Assembly: GCF_000378945.1 (NCBI RefSeq)
Contig: NZ_KB900539.1
Span: 1,466,527-1,530,526 of the forward strand
Direction of reading: 5' to 3'
From: Methyloversatilis universalis EHg5
GTDB taxonomy: Bacteria > Pseudomonadota > Gammaproteobacteria > Burkholderiales > Rhodocyclaceae
DNA: 64,000 nt
Position 1 is the first letter of the stretch. Each line of letters starts with the position of its first letter. Of this stretch, positions 46,329-58,389 are shown one piece after another. The position numbers were made by a program, and so were the translations under genes. The notes beneath the pieces are model-generated. The model ran no database searches, was not told where the DNA came from, and was given only the letters and a program-made list of their open reading frames with translations.

Positions 46329-48190
46329 TGGCCCTGCTGCAGATCGCCGAACCGGGCGAATCCACCGCGCCGCACCAGCACCGGCTGGCTGTGGGCATAG
46401 ACCTGGGCACCACGAATTCACTGGTCGCTACCGTGCGCAACAGCGTGCCGGTGGTGCTGAACGACGAAAAGGGCCGGGCGCTGCTGCCGTCGGTAGTGCG
46501 TTACCTGGCCGATGGCACGACCGTGGTCGGTCACGCTGCGCAGGCCGCGCAGGCGCAGGATCCGCGCAATACGGTCGCGTCGGTCAAGCGCTTCATGGGA
46601 CGCGGTCTGGCTGACGTGGCGCATGTCGAATCCATGTCCTATGTGTTCGAGGACGCGCCGGGCATGGTGCGCCTGCGCACCGCGCAGGGTGCGAAAAGCC
46701 CGGTCGAGGTGTCGGCCGACATCCTGCGCACGCTGCGCGTGCGCGCCGAAGCCAGTCTGGGCGGCGAGCTGACCGGCGCGGTCATCACGGTGCCTGCCTA
46801 CTTCGATGACGCCCAGCGTCAGGCCACCAAGGACGCGGCGAAACTGGCCGGCCTCGACGTGCTGCGCCTGCTGAACGAACCGACCGCCGCCGCCATCGCC
46901 TACGGCCTGGACAACGCGTCCGAAGGCATTTACGCGGTGTATGACCTGGGTGGCGGCACCTTCGATATTTCCATCCTGAAGCTGTCGCGCGGCGTATTCG
47001 AAGTGCTGGCGACCAGCGGTGATGCCGCGCTGGGCGGCGACGATTTCGATCATCGCGTCTATTGCTGGCTGATCGAGGCCTCGCGCATCGGCCCGCCCGG
47101 GCTGGAAGACATGCGCACGCTGTATATGGAAGCGCGGCGCGCGAAGGAAGTGCTCAGCGCGCAGGACGCGGTGCATATCGGTCTGAAACTGTCGGGCGGC
47201 GAGGAAATCGATGTCACGCTGACGCGAGACGCCTTTGCCGACATGACGAAGAAGCTGGTGGACAAGACGCTGGTGCCCACCCGCAAGGCCTTGCGTGACG
47301 CCGGTCTGGCACCGGAGGACGTGAAGGGCGTGGTGATGGTGGGCGGCGCGACCCGCATGCCGCACGTACAGCACGCAGTGGGCGAATTTTTCGGCCAGGA
47401 ACCGCTGACCAATCTGGATCCGGACAAGGTGGTGGCCATCGGTGCCGCCATCCAGGCCAATGTGCTGGCGGGCAACCGCGCTGCCGGCGACGACTGGCTG
47501 CTGCTGGACGTGATTCCGCTGTCGCTCGGCCTGGAAACCATGGGCGGACTGGTTGAGAAAGTCATTCCGCGCAATTCCACGATTCCGACCGCACGCGCCC
47601 AGGAATTCACCACCTTCAGGGACGGCCAGACCGCGATGGCCATCCACGTGGTGCAGGGCGAACGCGAACGGGTGAGCGACTGCCGCTCGCTCGCCCGCTT
47701 CGAACTGCGCGGCATTCCGCCCATGGTGGCCGGGGCGGCGCGCATCCGCGTGAGCTTCCAGGTCGATGCCGACGGCCTGCTGAGCGTCAGTGCCCGCGAA
47801 CTGGGCACCGGCATCGAGTCGCGCATCGAGGTCAAGCCGAGCTATGGCCTCGGTGACGACGAAGTCGCACGCATGCTGAAGGACGGCTTCGAGCACGCAA
47901 CCGAAGACATGGGCGCGCGTGCGTTGGCCGAACAGCGGGTCGAAGCCCAGCGGCTGGGCGAAGCCACCCGTGCCGCGCTGGCCGCCGACGGTGACCTGCT
48001 GGACGGCGCCGAACGCGCCGAAATTGACGCGGTGCTGGCCGACCTCGCGACCGCTGCCGGTGGTGAGGACGTCGCTGCGATCAAGAAGGCGCTGGATGCG
48101 CTGAGCCGGGTCACCGACGAATTCGCCGCCCGCCGCATGAACCGCAGCATCCAGCGCGCGCTGGCTGGCCGCAGCGTCGAATCCCTGTAA
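46328..48190 (+). CDS. hscA: Fe-S chaperone HscA
   Basis: A 620-residue Hsp70-type ATPase dedicated to IscU. The nucleotide-binding domain has [29 protein letters not shown] and [14 protein letters not shown]. The substrate-binding domain has [20 protein letters not shown] and a helical lid. It drives cluster release from IscU when stimulated by HscB. It is somewhat diverged from DnaK, consistent with its narrow substrate range. It is translationally coupled to hscB. Confidence 0.96.
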   Translation: MALLQIAEPGESTAPHQHRLAVGIDLGTTNSLVATVRNSVPVVLNDEKGRALLPSVVRYLADGTTVVGHAAQAAQAQDPRNTVASVKRFMGRGLADVAHVESMSYVFEDAPGMVRLRTAQGAKSPVEVSADILRTLRVRAEASLGGELTGAVITVPAYFDDAQRQATKDAAKLAGLDVLRLLNEPTAAAIAYGLDNASEGIYAVYDLGGGTFDISILKLSRGVFEVLATSGDAALGGDDFDHRVYCWLIEASRIGPPGLEDMRTLYMEARRAKEVLSAQDAVHIGLKLSGGEEIDVTLTRDAFADMTKKLVDKTLVPTRKALRDAGLAPEDVKGVVMVGGATRMPHVQHAVGEFFGQEPLTNLDPDKVVAIGAAIQANVLAGNRAAGDDWLLLDVIPLSLGLETMGGLVEKVIPRNSTIPTARAQEFTTFRDGQTAMAIHVVQGERERVSDCRSLARFELRGIPPMVAGAARIRVSFQVDADGLLSVSARELGTGIESRIEVKPSYGLGDDEVARMLKDGFEHATEDMGARALAEQRVEAQRLGEATRAALAADGDLLDGAERAEIDAVLADLATAAGGEDVAAIKKALDALSRVTDEFAARRMNRSIQRALAGRSVESL

Positions 48191-48214
48191 AAAGAACTGT
48201 CTACCGAGATACGC

Positions 48215-48562
48215 ATGACCCAGATCGTTGTTCTTCCCCACGTCGAACTGTGCCCGGATGGCGCCGTGATCGACGCTGAACCCGGCACCTCCATCTGCGA
48301 CGCGCTGCTGGCTCACGAAATCGATATCGAGCACGCCTGCGAAAAATCATGTGCCTGCACCACCTGTCACGTCGTCGTGCGCGAAGGCTTTGGCAGCCTT
48401 GAGCCGGCCGAGGAGCTGGAAGAGGACATGCTCGACAAGGCCTGGGGCCTGGAGCCGAACTCCCGCCTGTCCTGTCAGGCGCTGGTGGCCGGCACGCCGC
48501 TGGTGGTCGAGATTCCGAAATACACGATCAACATGGTCGGCGAAGGCGGCGGCCGGAAGTAA
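48215..48562 (+). CDS. fdx: ISC-type [2Fe-2S] ferredoxin
   Basis: A 115-residue adrenodoxin-type ferredoxin. Cluster ligands are in ACEKSCACTTCHV (Cys-x5-Cys-x2-Cys) and RLSCQALV. It supplies electrons for cluster assembly on IscU. It lies 24 bases after hscA and 11 bases before iscX in the standard isc order. The length is normal for the family. Confidence 0.95.
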   Translation: MTQIVVLPHVELCPDGAVIDAEPGTSICDALLAHEIDIEHACEKSCACTTCHVVVREGFGSLEPAEELEEDMLDKAWGLEPNSRLSCQALVAGTPLVVEIPKYTINMVGEGGGRK

Positions 48563-48573
48563 GGGGACACACG

Positions 48574-50524
<1,951 letters not shown>

Positions 50525-50535
50525 GGAGACACACC

Positions 50536-51378
50536 ATGAAGCTGTGCGGATTCGATGTCGGTCTCGACAAGCCTTTCTTCCTGATCGCCGGCCCCTGCGT
50601 GATCGAGTCGCGTGACATGGCCTTCGATACGGCCGGCAAGCTGAAGGAAATCACCGCCCGCCTGGGCATTCCCTTCATCTACAAGTCGTCCTTCGACAAG
50701 GCCAACCGCAGCTCGGGCAAGAGCTACCGTGGTCCCGGCATGGAAAAGGGCCTGGAAATCCTGGCCGACGTGAAGCGCGAGCTGAACGTGCCGGTGCTGA
50801 CCGACGTGCACACCGCGGAAGAGGCGCCCATCGTCGCGCAGTACGTCGATGTGCTGCAGACGCCGGCCTTTCTTTGCCGCCAGACCGACTTCATTCACGC
50901 CTGCGCAGCCACCGGCAAGCCGGTGAACATCAAGAAGGGCCAGTTCATGGCGCCGGGCGACATGAAGAACGTGGTCGACAAGGCGAAGGAAGCGAATGGC
51001 GGCGCCGACACCATCATGGTGTGCGAGCGTGGCGCCTCCTTCGGCTACAACAATCTCGTGTCCGACATGCGTTCGCTGGCCATCATGCGCAACACCGATT
51101 GCCCGGTGGTGTTTGACGCAACGCATTCGGTGCAGCTGCCGGGCGGGCAGGGCAGCTGTTCGGGTGGTCAGCGCGAGTTCGTGCCGGTGCTGGCGCGAGC
51201 CGCGGTGGCCGTGGGTATCGCAGGCCTGTTCATGGAAAGCCATCCGAATCCCGAAAAAGCGATGTCGGACGGCCCCAACGCATGGCCGCTGCCGATGATG
51301 GAAGCGCTGCTGACCCAGCTGCGCGATCTTGACGCCGTCACCAAGAAGCACGGATTCCTCGAATCCGCCTTCGCGTGA
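50536..51378 (+). CDS. kdsA: 3-deoxy-8-phosphooctulonate synthase KdsA
   Basis: A 280-residue aldolase-type enzyme condensing PEP and arabinose 5-phosphate to KDO 8-phosphate for the lipopolysaccharide core. Motifs are [34 protein letters not shown] and [26 protein letters not shown] and [16 protein letters not shown] follow. The start at 50536 gives [16 protein letters not shown], with GAGGAG upstream. It sits 11 bases after pyrG and 59 bases before eno. Confidence 0.97.
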   Translation: MKLCGFDVGLDKPFFLIAGPCVIESRDMAFDTAGKLKEITARLGIPFIYKSSFDKANRSSGKSYRGPGMEKGLEILADVKRELNVPVLTDVHTAEEAPIVAQYVDVLQTPAFLCRQTDFIHACAATGKPVNIKKGQFMAPGDMKNVVDKAKEANGGADTIMVCERGASFGYNNLVSDMRSLAIMRNTDCPVVFDATHSVQLPGGQGSCSGGQREFVPVLARAAVAVGIAGLFMESHPNPEKAMSDGPNAWPLPMMEALLTQLRDLDAVTKKHGFLESAFA

Positions 51379-51391
51379 AGGTGCAGGACGG

Positions 51392-51397
51392 TATAAC
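51392..51397 (+). promoter_or_regulatory. Possible eno -10 element
   Basis: TATAAC, 5 of 6 to consensus, lies 40 bases before the eno ATG in an AT-rich stretch that stands out in this GC-rich window. TTCGCG is 16 bases upstream as a weak -35. Confidence 0.4.
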
Positions 51398-51413
51398 AAT
51401 TCAAACGCAATAA

Positions 51414-52724
<1,311 letters not shown>

Positions 52725-52742
52725 GCGGCAGGCACGGCGATC

Positions 52743-53030
52743 ATGGTGCGTCACTGGCCCACGCTGTTGCTGGTGACGCTGATCGCCGCACTGCAGTACC
52801 CGCTCTGGCTTGGCAAGGGCGGGTGGCTGCAGGCATGGGAAGCGGAGCGCGCGCTGGAAGCCCAGCGCACGCTCAACACCCGGCTGGAGGCGCGCAACGT
52901 CGCGCTGGAAGCCGATGTGAAAGACCTCAAGACCGGCTTCGACGCGGTCGAGGAGCGTGCCCGCATCGAACTGGGTCTGGTCAAGCCAGGCGAAGCCTTC
53001 GTGCAGGTACCGCGCAGCAGCAAACCCTGA
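52743..53030 (+). CDS. ftsB: Cell division protein FtsB
   Basis: A 95-residue bitopic protein of the FtsQBL complex. The N-terminal membrane helix is WPTLLLVTLIAALQYPLW. A periplasmic coiled coil follows (RALEAQRTLNTRLEARNVAL), and the C-terminal part, ERARIELGLVKPGEAFVQV, is the family signature. The position after eno is conserved. A hairpin follows in the gap before the convergent C40 gene. Confidence 0.93.
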   Translation: MVRHWPTLLLVTLIAALQYPLWLGKGGWLQAWEAERALEAQRTLNTRLEARNVALEADVKDLKTGFDAVEERARIELGLVKPGEAFVQVPRSSKP

Positions 53031-53056
53031 TTCCGCCTGCACGCACGGGCCGTTTC

Positions 53057-53081
53057 GGCGCCTGACGTCCGTCAGGTCGCC
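53057..53081. terminator. Hairpin between convergent ftsB and C40 peptidase genes
   Basis: CCTGACG (53061-53067) pairs with CGTCAGG (53070-53076), extended by GGCG/CGCC with one bulge. It lies midway between two convergent stops and could serve both strands, although no clear U-tract follows. Confidence 0.5.
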
Positions 53082-53096
53082 TTCTCCAGCTACATT

Positions 53097-53675
53097 TCAG
53101 ACCTCACGCCGCAGCGTGCGCAGACCGCTGATGCGCGATGCGAACCAGCCGCTGTCCAGCGCGTCGGTACGCACATACTTTCCGCGCGTACTCGGGGCAT
53201 GGATGAAGCGCCCCTCGCCAGCGTAGATGCCCATGTGGGAATAGTGTCTGCCGTTGGTGTTGAAGAACACCAGATCACCCGGCTGCAGTGCGGAACGTTC
53301 CACTGGACGTGACAGGCTGGCGATGCGGGCCGCGTTATGCGGCAGTTTCAGGCCGGCCACCTGTTCGAAGATCCAGCTCACCATGCCGCTGCAGTCCAGA
53401 CCGCTGTCCGGATTGCGCCCGCCGAAGCGGTAGTGGTTGCCGATCAGGCCCAGTGCGTAGATGACCGCGTCCTGCGCATGGGTGTCGTCGGCCAGTTGCA
53501 GCGCGGCTGCGTTCGGCAGTGACCCGGACGGTGGGGGGACGGGCGCCGGTTCCGGCCTGGCCACCGGTGGCTCCGGCGTGGCGGCCGGCGGCGGCAGCGT
53601 GCTGCAGCCGGTCAGCAGCAGGCCGGTGCCCAGCGCGAGCGCGCGTACCGGAAGCCAGGACTTACCTGCGGTCAA
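53097..53675 (-). CDS. NlpC/P60 (C40) peptidase lipoprotein
   Basis: A 192-residue lipoprotein with the lipobox LLLTGCSTLPP (Cys near residue 24) and a Pro-rich linker (residues 25-52). The NlpC/P60 domain follows. Its catalytic residues are LDCSGMVSW (Cys), HYSHMGIYAG (His) and RFIHAPS (His). It should cleave peptidoglycan peptides at the outer membrane, similar to E. coli Spr/MepS. The start overlaps the SIMPL gene end by 14 bases, so the two are probably cotranscribed. Confidence 0.92.
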   Translation of the reverse strand: MTAGKSWLPVRALALGTGLLLTGCSTLPPPAATPEPPVARPEPAPVPPPSGSLPNAAALQLADDTHAQDAVIYALGLIGNHYRFGGRNPDSGLDCSGMVSWIFEQVAGLKLPHNAARIASLSRPVERSALQPGDLVFFNTNGRHYSHMGIYAGEGRFIHAPSTRGKYVRTDALDSGWFASRISGLRTLRREV

Positions 53676-54363
53676 TCTCGATCTGCCCGCTGATGTTCAC
53701 GCTCACCCGCGACTCGCCGGCTTCGACCGGCATGTCGGCCATCGCCGCTTCGGCCATGGCCACCTTGGCCCGCATCATCGGCCGCGGCGGCGGCATGCCC
53801 GAGGTGTTGTTCACATTCATGTGCACCACCCGCCAGCTGCCGCCGAGCGAGGCGGCGACGATTTTCGCGCGTGCATTGAAGGCGGCGATGGCATCGGTGA
53901 TGGCGGCGTTTTCGGCGTCGCGCGCGGCGTCTTCGCTCGGTTCCAGCGTGAGCTGGCCGACTGCCATCTGCGCCTGCAGCTTGCCCAGCAGCTCCGACAG
54001 CGCGGCCTGGTCCTTGGATTCGAGCAGCAGTTCAGAGCGCATGCGCCAGCTTTCGATGGTGCGCCCGTTCTTGCCATAGACCGGATAGGTCGAGGTATTG
54101 CCGCTGCGTACCTTGACGGTGGAATAGGGCTTGGCGGTGGCCAGTGAAGACTGGATGACCGCATTCACCTTCTTTGCCAGCGCACCGGGCGTGGCGTCGT
54201 TTAATTCGATGAAGGCGGTCGCGCGTGCGAGGTCGTTCGGTGCGAAGCGTGAGGCGTCGGCGTTGAGATCGACCACGATGCCCTCGCGTCGGGGCGCCGG
54301 CGTGTCGGCCGCTTGGGCCGTGCTGATGCAGGCTGCGAGCAGCAGCCAGGGAAGATGTTTCAT
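53662..54363 (-). CDS. SIMPL-domain (DUF541) periplasmic protein
   Basis: A 233-residue exported protein with the signal MKHLPWLLLAACISTAQA. The SIMPL domain begins around residue 28 and has ARATAFIELNDATPGALAKK, TYPVYGKNGRTIESWRMRSE and AITDAIAAFNARAKIVAASL. Several SIMPL proteins are periplasmic or outer-membrane-associated, some linked to oxidative stress; the specific role here is unknown. It lies upstream of, and overlaps, the C40 lipoprotein gene. Confidence 0.85.
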   Translation of the reverse strand: MKHLPWLLLAACISTAQAADTPAPRREGIVVDLNADASRFAPNDLARATAFIELNDATPGALAKKVNAVIQSSLATAKPYSTVKVRSGNTSTYPVYGKNGRTIESWRMRSELLLESKDQAALSELLGKLQAQMAVGQLTLEPSEDAARDAENAAITDAIAAFNARAKIVAASLGGSWRVVHMNVNNTSGMPPPRPMMRAKVAMAEAAMADMPVEAGESRVSVNISGQIEIDRR

Positions 54364-54462
54364 GGGGCTCCCGCCGTCGTGATGACCGCGGAAGTATAGC
54401 CGGGTGGAATGAGGCGTATCCGCGGATGGCGCGGCTGCAGATGTTTCCGCACGTGTCGGCGC

Positions 54463-54681
54463 TCAGCGCCGGCGACGGATGTCGCGCTCCTCGTCCGCCT
54501 TGATGCGCACCGGCACGCGGGCGGGTTCGTCCGCAACTGCCGACAGCAGCGCCATGCCGAGCAGGGCCAGATAGCTGAGTACCGCGGCGCCGGCCGCTTC
54601 GCCATTGGCGGCGAGCATGACGGCGGGCAGCACGTGGGCGCCGGTGAAGAAGAACTGGGTGCGCTGGCTCATGGCGGTCAT
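54463..54681 (-). CDS. Hypothetical small membrane protein
   Basis: A 72-residue protein not recognised. It has a hydrophobic stretch AGAAVLSYLALLGMALLSAV around residues 30-49 and a charged end (IKADEERDIRRRR). An internal ATG at 54672 is an equally good start; ribosome sites are weak for both. It fills the gap between the gamma carbonic anhydrase and the SIMPL gene on the same strand. Coding status is uncertain. Confidence 0.45.
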   Translation of the reverse strand: MTAMSQRTQFFFTGAHVLPAVMLAANGEAAGAAVLSYLALLGMALLSAVADEPARVPVRIKADEERDIRRRR

Positions 54682-54766
54682 CCGGATGAAGATATCTTCC
54701 GGATTAACGACCGTGCAGGGGGCGGGCTTGAGCCCTGGTGACGATGCGAAACAGAGTGCGAAGCCG

Positions 54767-55297
54767 TCAGCCGCGCTTCACTTCGACCATGCTGTCGCGG
54801 TAGATCCTTGATTTTTCGACATAGCCGGCGGCGCTGCGCATCAGGCCGGCGACTTCCTCGTCGCTGAGCTGGCGCACCACGCGACCGGGCGAACCCAGCA
54901 CCAGCGAACGGTCCGGGATGACCCGGCCTTCCGGGATCAGCGCATTGGCGCCGATCAGGCAGTGCCGGCCGATCACCACCCGGTTCAGGATGACCGCGTG
55001 GATGCCGACCAGCGAGCCATCACCCACGGTGCAGCCGTGCAGCATGGCGTGGTGACCGATGGTCACATCACTGCCTATGGTGAGCGGTACGCCGTCATCG
55101 ATGTGCAGGACCGCGCCATCCTGTACATTCGAGCGCTCGCCGATCGAGATGTGGTCGTTGTCGGCGCGGATGACCGCGCCGAACCACACGCTGGTATCGG
55201 CTTTCAGTTCGGCGTCGCCGATGATGGTGGCGTTGGGCGCGATCCAGGTGCTCGGATGGACGACGGGCGCCTGACCGTCGAGGGCGTAGAGGCTCAT
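54767..55297 (-). CDS. Gamma-carbonic-anhydrase-like hexapeptide protein (YrdA type)
   Basis: A 176-residue left-handed beta-helix protein. Hexapeptide repeats run from about residue 10 to 125 ([40 protein letters not shown]). The metal ligands expected in the family appear as His in VLHIDDG and GHHAMLHGC. The C-terminal helix is [20 protein letters not shown]. Related proteins (YrdA, PaaY, CaiE) include carbonic anhydrases and thioesterases, so the activity is not certain. The start at 55297 gives [11 protein letters not shown], which is standard; a longer frame upstream has no family-like sequence. Confidence 0.88.
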   Translation of the reverse strand: MSLYALDGQAPVVHPSTWIAPNATIIGDAELKADTSVWFGAVIRADNDHISIGERSNVQDGAVLHIDDGVPLTIGSDVTIGHHAMLHGCTVGDGSLVGIHAVILNRVVIGRHCLIGANALIPEGRVIPDRSLVLGSPGRVVRQLSDEEVAGLMRSAAGYVEKSRIYRDSMVEVKRG

Positions 55298-55438
55298 GCG
55301 GTATCCCGGTGGCCGCACCATGACGGTCCGGCGAACATTTTGTGCAATGCAACCAGGGTCGCGATTGTACGCGCATGCAGCGCATGCAGCGCAGGCCGCG
55401 CAAGCGGGGCAGGGCGGCCTTTCGAAAGGATGGATGAC

Positions 55439-55708
55439 ATGAACGAAGCGCTCGGCCGCTCGCTGGCCGATTTCGAGGCAGGACGCATCGACATGGATGC
55501 GCTGGTTGCCACCTGGCGCCGCCACGGCGTGAACGACACGGCGCTGCCGGCGAAATGGCGCGAGGTGCTCGATGGTCTGCTGATGCGGCTTGAGTCGGCC
55601 CGGCTGTTTTCCGGCGAAAGCTGTTCCTTCAGCCAGAGCGAACTGCTGGCGACCATGCGCGAATGGCTGAACCGGGTGCAGGCGCAGATTCAGGCCCAGC
55701 AGCAGTAA
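55439..55708 (+). CDS. Hypothetical 89-residue soluble protein
   Basis: A short, helix-rich protein, [20 protein letters not shown] and [20 protein letters not shown], ending in a Gln-rich tail. No signal peptide or membrane helix is seen, and I do not recognise the family. AAAGGA is eight bases before the ATG, supporting real translation. It is divergent from the gamma carbonic anhydrase and converges with the serine-cycle operon. Two 9-base GCATGCAGC repeats lie just upstream. Confidence 0.65.
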   Translation: MNEALGRSLADFEAGRIDMDALVATWRRHGVNDTALPAKWREVLDGLLMRLESARLFSGESCSFSQSELLATMREWLNRVQAQIQAQQQ

Positions 55709-55727
55709 AGCCGGTCGGAGCCGGCAA

Positions 55728-55752
55728 TAAAAAAGGGCGCCCGAAGGCGCCC
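55728..55752 (-). terminator. Rho-independent terminator of the glyA-fchA operon
   Basis: GGGCGCC (55735-55741) pairs with GGCGCCC (55746-55752) over a CGAA loop. In the minus-strand transcript it is followed by a U-run (55729-55734). It lies 26 bases after the fchA stop and marks the end of the leftward serine-cycle arm. Confidence 0.9.
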
Positions 55753-55778
55753 CGAACCCGATCAGTTACAGCCGGTGG

Positions 55779-56408
55779 TCAGAGCTTGCTCTTGACCACC
55801 TCGACCACGCGGTCGGCTTCCGCCACCCACTTGGCCAGCAGTGCATCGGTTTCCGCGCGGCGCGATGCGGCGAAATCGGCGTCCTTGATGCTCGGGACGT
55901 TGATATCGACGTTCAGCGCAGCCGAGCGCAGCGCGGCGACCGCGGCCAGCGCGGCGACGCCGGCGTCGGACACCACATTGGTGTTGCCCTTCTCGGCGGC
56001 GATCAGCGACAGCGCGATCACGTCGGCGCAGGCGCGGGCGCAGGCCAGCGGTGCGTCGGTGGCCTTCTTCAGACCGTCCTGGATCGCGGCCGAGCGGGCG
56101 GCCTTCTGTTCGTCGGTGTCCTTCGGCAGGCCGTAGGCCGCCATCAGGCCGTCGAACGCCTCGACGTCGGCGCGGATGAAGTCGGTCAGCGTGGCGCGCA
56201 GCGTTTCCGCCTTCGCCAGCAGATACTTCATTTCGCCTTCGACCTCGACATAGGCTTTCTTGCCGATGGTGAGGTTGCACACCATGCTCACCAGCGCGGC
56301 GCCCATGCCGCCCATGATGGCCGCTGCGCTGCCGCCGCCCGGCGTGGCCGCGCTGGAAGCGAGCTCGTCGAGGAAGGCGGTGACCGGCTTGTCCTTGATC
56401 TGGCTCAT
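55779..56408 (-). CDS. fchA: Methenyltetrahydrofolate cyclohydrolase FchA
   Basis: A 209-residue FTCD_C-type cyclohydrolase that converts methenyl-H4F and formyl-H4F. The N-terminus KPVTAFLDELASSAATPGGG and GSAAAIMGGMGAALVSMVCN are characteristic. It follows mtdA by three bases. This pair, rather than FolD, is the signature of serine-cycle methylotrophs. It is the last gene of the leftward arm. Confidence 0.94.
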   Translation of the reverse strand: MSQIKDKPVTAFLDELASSAATPGGGSAAAIMGGMGAALVSMVCNLTIGKKAYVEVEGEMKYLLAKAETLRATLTDFIRADVEAFDGLMAAYGLPKDTDEQKAARSAAIQDGLKKATDAPLACARACADVIALSLIAAEKGNTNVVSDAGVAALAAVAALRSAALNVDINVPSIKDADFAASRRAETDALLAKWVAEADRVVEVVKSKL

Positions 56409-56411
56409 CGC

Positions 56412-57272
56412 TCAGCCCACCATGGTTTTCGCCATCGCGTAGATTTCCGACGCGTCGAGCGAAATGTCGTTGCTTTCGAACAGCTTGGCCACGCAGGCGC
56501 GCTGCAGCGCGATCTTCAGTGCGCCGAAGCCGATGGCGCCGAACACGATCTTGCCGTGCTTGACCACACCCTTGTCCATCATGTCCACGCCTTCGATGCC
56601 CAGCGGCGGGGTGGCGTTGGCGTCGGCAATCATTTCCAGCGTCGGGTTGTCCTTCCAGTGCCGCTCTTCCAGCAGCTGGATGCCGCCGGCGCCGGTGGCG
56701 ATCACCACGTTCGCGCCTTCGATGGCACGGGCGCGGCCTTCGTTGTCAGCCGCTTCGGCAACGCCGACTTCGAGGTTGAAGTTGGCCTTGAGCTGCTTGG
56801 CCGCTTCTTCCGCGGTGGCGATCTTGCGCGACACCAGCGTGACCGAGACGCCTTCGCTGGCCAGCATCACCGCTGCGCGCGTACCGACCGGGCCGGTGCC
56901 GCCGAGGATGACTGCTTTCTTGCCCTTCAGCGAACCGCTGTGCGCCAGCCAGGCGACGCAGGCCGCTGCCGTGGTGTTCGAACCGTTCGAATCCAGCATG
57001 ACGGACACGCGGAAGTTCGAGAAGAACTTCTTCTTGACCGCCTTGAACAGGGTTTCGCCTTCGGCCATGTTGCTGCCGCCGATGAAGATGGCGGTGTTCT
57101 TCTTGTCCTTCGGTGCGCGGGTGAAGATCGCACCGTCGACCATGGCGCCGACGTTGTGCGGATGCACGCCGCCGTAGCCGATCACGTGGTCCGCGCCGCC
57201 GTCGTGACACACGACGCTGTCGAACACCGACGGATGTTCATCGGTATCGAATTGGTAAAGAAGCTTTTTCAT
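56412..57272 (-). CDS. mtdA: NADP-dependent methylene-H4F/methylene-H4MPT dehydrogenase MtdA
   Basis: A 286-residue enzyme close in length to MtdA of Methylorubrum. It begins KKLLYQFDTDEHPSVFDSVV. The substrate region is GGVHPHNVGAMVDGAIFTRA, and the Rossmann fold has VILGGTGPVGTRAAVMLASE and TLVSRKIATAEEAA for NADP. It interconverts methylene- and methenyl-tetrahydrofolate and sets the branch between assimilation and oxidation of C1 units. A hairpin (57306-57325) lies in the gap behind hprA. Confidence 0.95.
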   Translation of the reverse strand: MKKLLYQFDTDEHPSVFDSVVCHDGGADHVIGYGGVHPHNVGAMVDGAIFTRAPKDKKNTAIFIGGSNMAEGETLFKAVKKKFFSNFRVSVMLDSNGSNTTAAACVAWLAHSGSLKGKKAVILGGTGPVGTRAAVMLASEGVSVTLVSRKIATAEEAAKQLKANFNLEVGVAEAADNEGRARAIEGANVVIATGAGGIQLLEERHWKDNPTLEMIADANATPPLGIEGVDMMDKGVVKHGKIVFGAIGFGALKIALQRACVAKLFESNDISLDASEIYAMAKTMVG

Positions 57273-57305
57273 TGTGATGTCTCGGATGTCGGGAAGAGGG
57301 AAGTC

Positions 57306-57325
57306 CGCCGGCCGCACAGCCGGCG
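57306..57325 (-). repeat. Hairpin between hprA and mtdA
   Basis: CGCCGGC pairs with GCCGGCG over a 6-base loop between two genes of one operon. No U-tract follows. It probably affects processing or stability of the message. Confidence 0.6.
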
Positions 57326-57348
57326 AACCTTGATGCGTGTCGCGGCTG

Positions 57349-58299
57349 TCAGGTCACCGTGTTGACCGGGCTGCCCTTGATGAAGGCTTCGGCGTTATCG
57401 ACCAGCTGGTCGGCCAGGAACTGCATGGCGCCGTCCGAGGCCCAGGCCACGTGCGGCGTCAGGATGAAGTTGGGCAGGCGCAGGTCGAGCAGCGGGTTGC
57501 CTTCCTTCGGCGGTTCCTTGGTCAGCACGTCGAAGCCGGCGCCGGCGATCACGCCTTCCTTCAGCGCGGTCACCAGATCCTCTTCATTGACCAGACCGCC
57601 GCGGGCGGTGTTGATCAGGATGGCGCTGCGCTTCATCTTGCGGAACTGTTCCATGCCGAACAGGTTGCGGCTGTCGGCAGTCAGCGGGCAGTGCAGCGAA
57701 ATGATGTCGGACTGGGCCAGCACTTCTTCGACCGGCGTGAATTCCACACCCGGTGCCTTCGGGCCCGGGTGGTCGGCGAACAGCACCTTCATGCCGAAGC
57801 CGCGCGCGATCTTGGCCGTACCCTGACCGAGCACGCCTTCGCCGAAAATGCCGATGGTGCTGTCGAACAGGTCGTAGATGGCGTGATCGAAGAAGCAGAA
57901 CTGATCCACTTCCTGCCAGCGGCCGCGTTCGACGTCCTGACGGTAGGCGATGATGCTGCGACGCAGGGCCAGGATGAGCGCGAACGCGTGTTCCGGCACC
58001 GTGTGCACCGCGTAGTTGCGGATGTTGGCGACCACGATGCCGCGTTCGCGGCAGGCCGGCACGTCGATCACGTCGTAGCCGGTGGCGGCGACGCCGATGT
58101 ACTTCAGGTTCGGCAGCTGGGCCAGCACGTCGCCGCGCAGCGGCACCTTGTTGGTGAAGGCGACGGTGGCGTTCTTCAGACGTTCGACGACCTGCTCGGG
58201 CGACGTGGTGTCGTACTCTTCCCAGGTGTGGTCGAAGGACGGACGGCGGACGTTGGCCTTGAGCGTGGAGCGGTCCAGAAACACGACGTGATGCGACAT
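57349..58299 (-). CDS. hprA: NADH-dependent hydroxypyruvate reductase
   Basis: A 316-residue D-isomer-specific 2-hydroxyacid dehydrogenase that reduces hydroxypyruvate to glycerate. The catalytic set is visible: Arg in INTARGGLVNEEDL, Glu in GFDVLTKEPPKEG and His in ILTPHVAWASDGA. The nucleotide fold, GIFGEGVLGQGTAKIARGFG, is an atypical version of GxGxxG. The start at 58299 has GGAAGAG upstream. It lies between sgaA and mtdA in the same order as in Methylorubrum. Two hairpins, one terminator-like, separate it from sgaA. Confidence 0.94.
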   Translation of the reverse strand: MSHHVVFLDRSTLKANVRRPSFDHTWEEYDTTSPEQVVERLKNATVAFTNKVPLRGDVLAQLPNLKYIGVAATGYDVIDVPACRERGIVVANIRNYAVHTVPEHAFALILALRRSIIAYRQDVERGRWQEVDQFCFFDHAIYDLFDSTIGIFGEGVLGQGTAKIARGFGMKVLFADHPGPKAPGVEFTPVEEVLAQSDIISLHCPLTADSRNLFGMEQFRKMKRSAILINTARGGLVNEEDLVTALKEGVIAGAGFDVLTKEPPKEGNPLLDLRLPNFILTPHVAWASDGAMQFLADQLVDNAEAFIKGSPVNTVT

Positions 58300-58327
58300 G
58301 TTCTCTTCCCTTGTGCGTATTGGATGT

Positions 58328-58380
58328 AAAAGGCCGGGCGAACCCGGCCGAGCAGACACGCGAGCCCGCACGAAGCGGGC
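58328..58380 (-). terminator. Tandem hairpins between sgaA and hprA
   Basis: GCCCGC/GCGGGC (58364-58380) and GGCCGGG/CCCGGCC (58332-58349, CGAA loop) occur in tandem. The second is followed on the minus strand by UUUU (58328-58331). Inside an operon this looks like a partial terminator that would lower hprA and later genes relative to sgaA. Confidence 0.65.
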
Positions 58381-58389
58381 CGCCGCATA

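Noticed and set aside
55363-55402. Short GCATGCAGC tandem repeat as a regulatory or mobile feature
   Set aside because: Only two 9-base copies in a GC-rich intergenic stretch; it could be chance.
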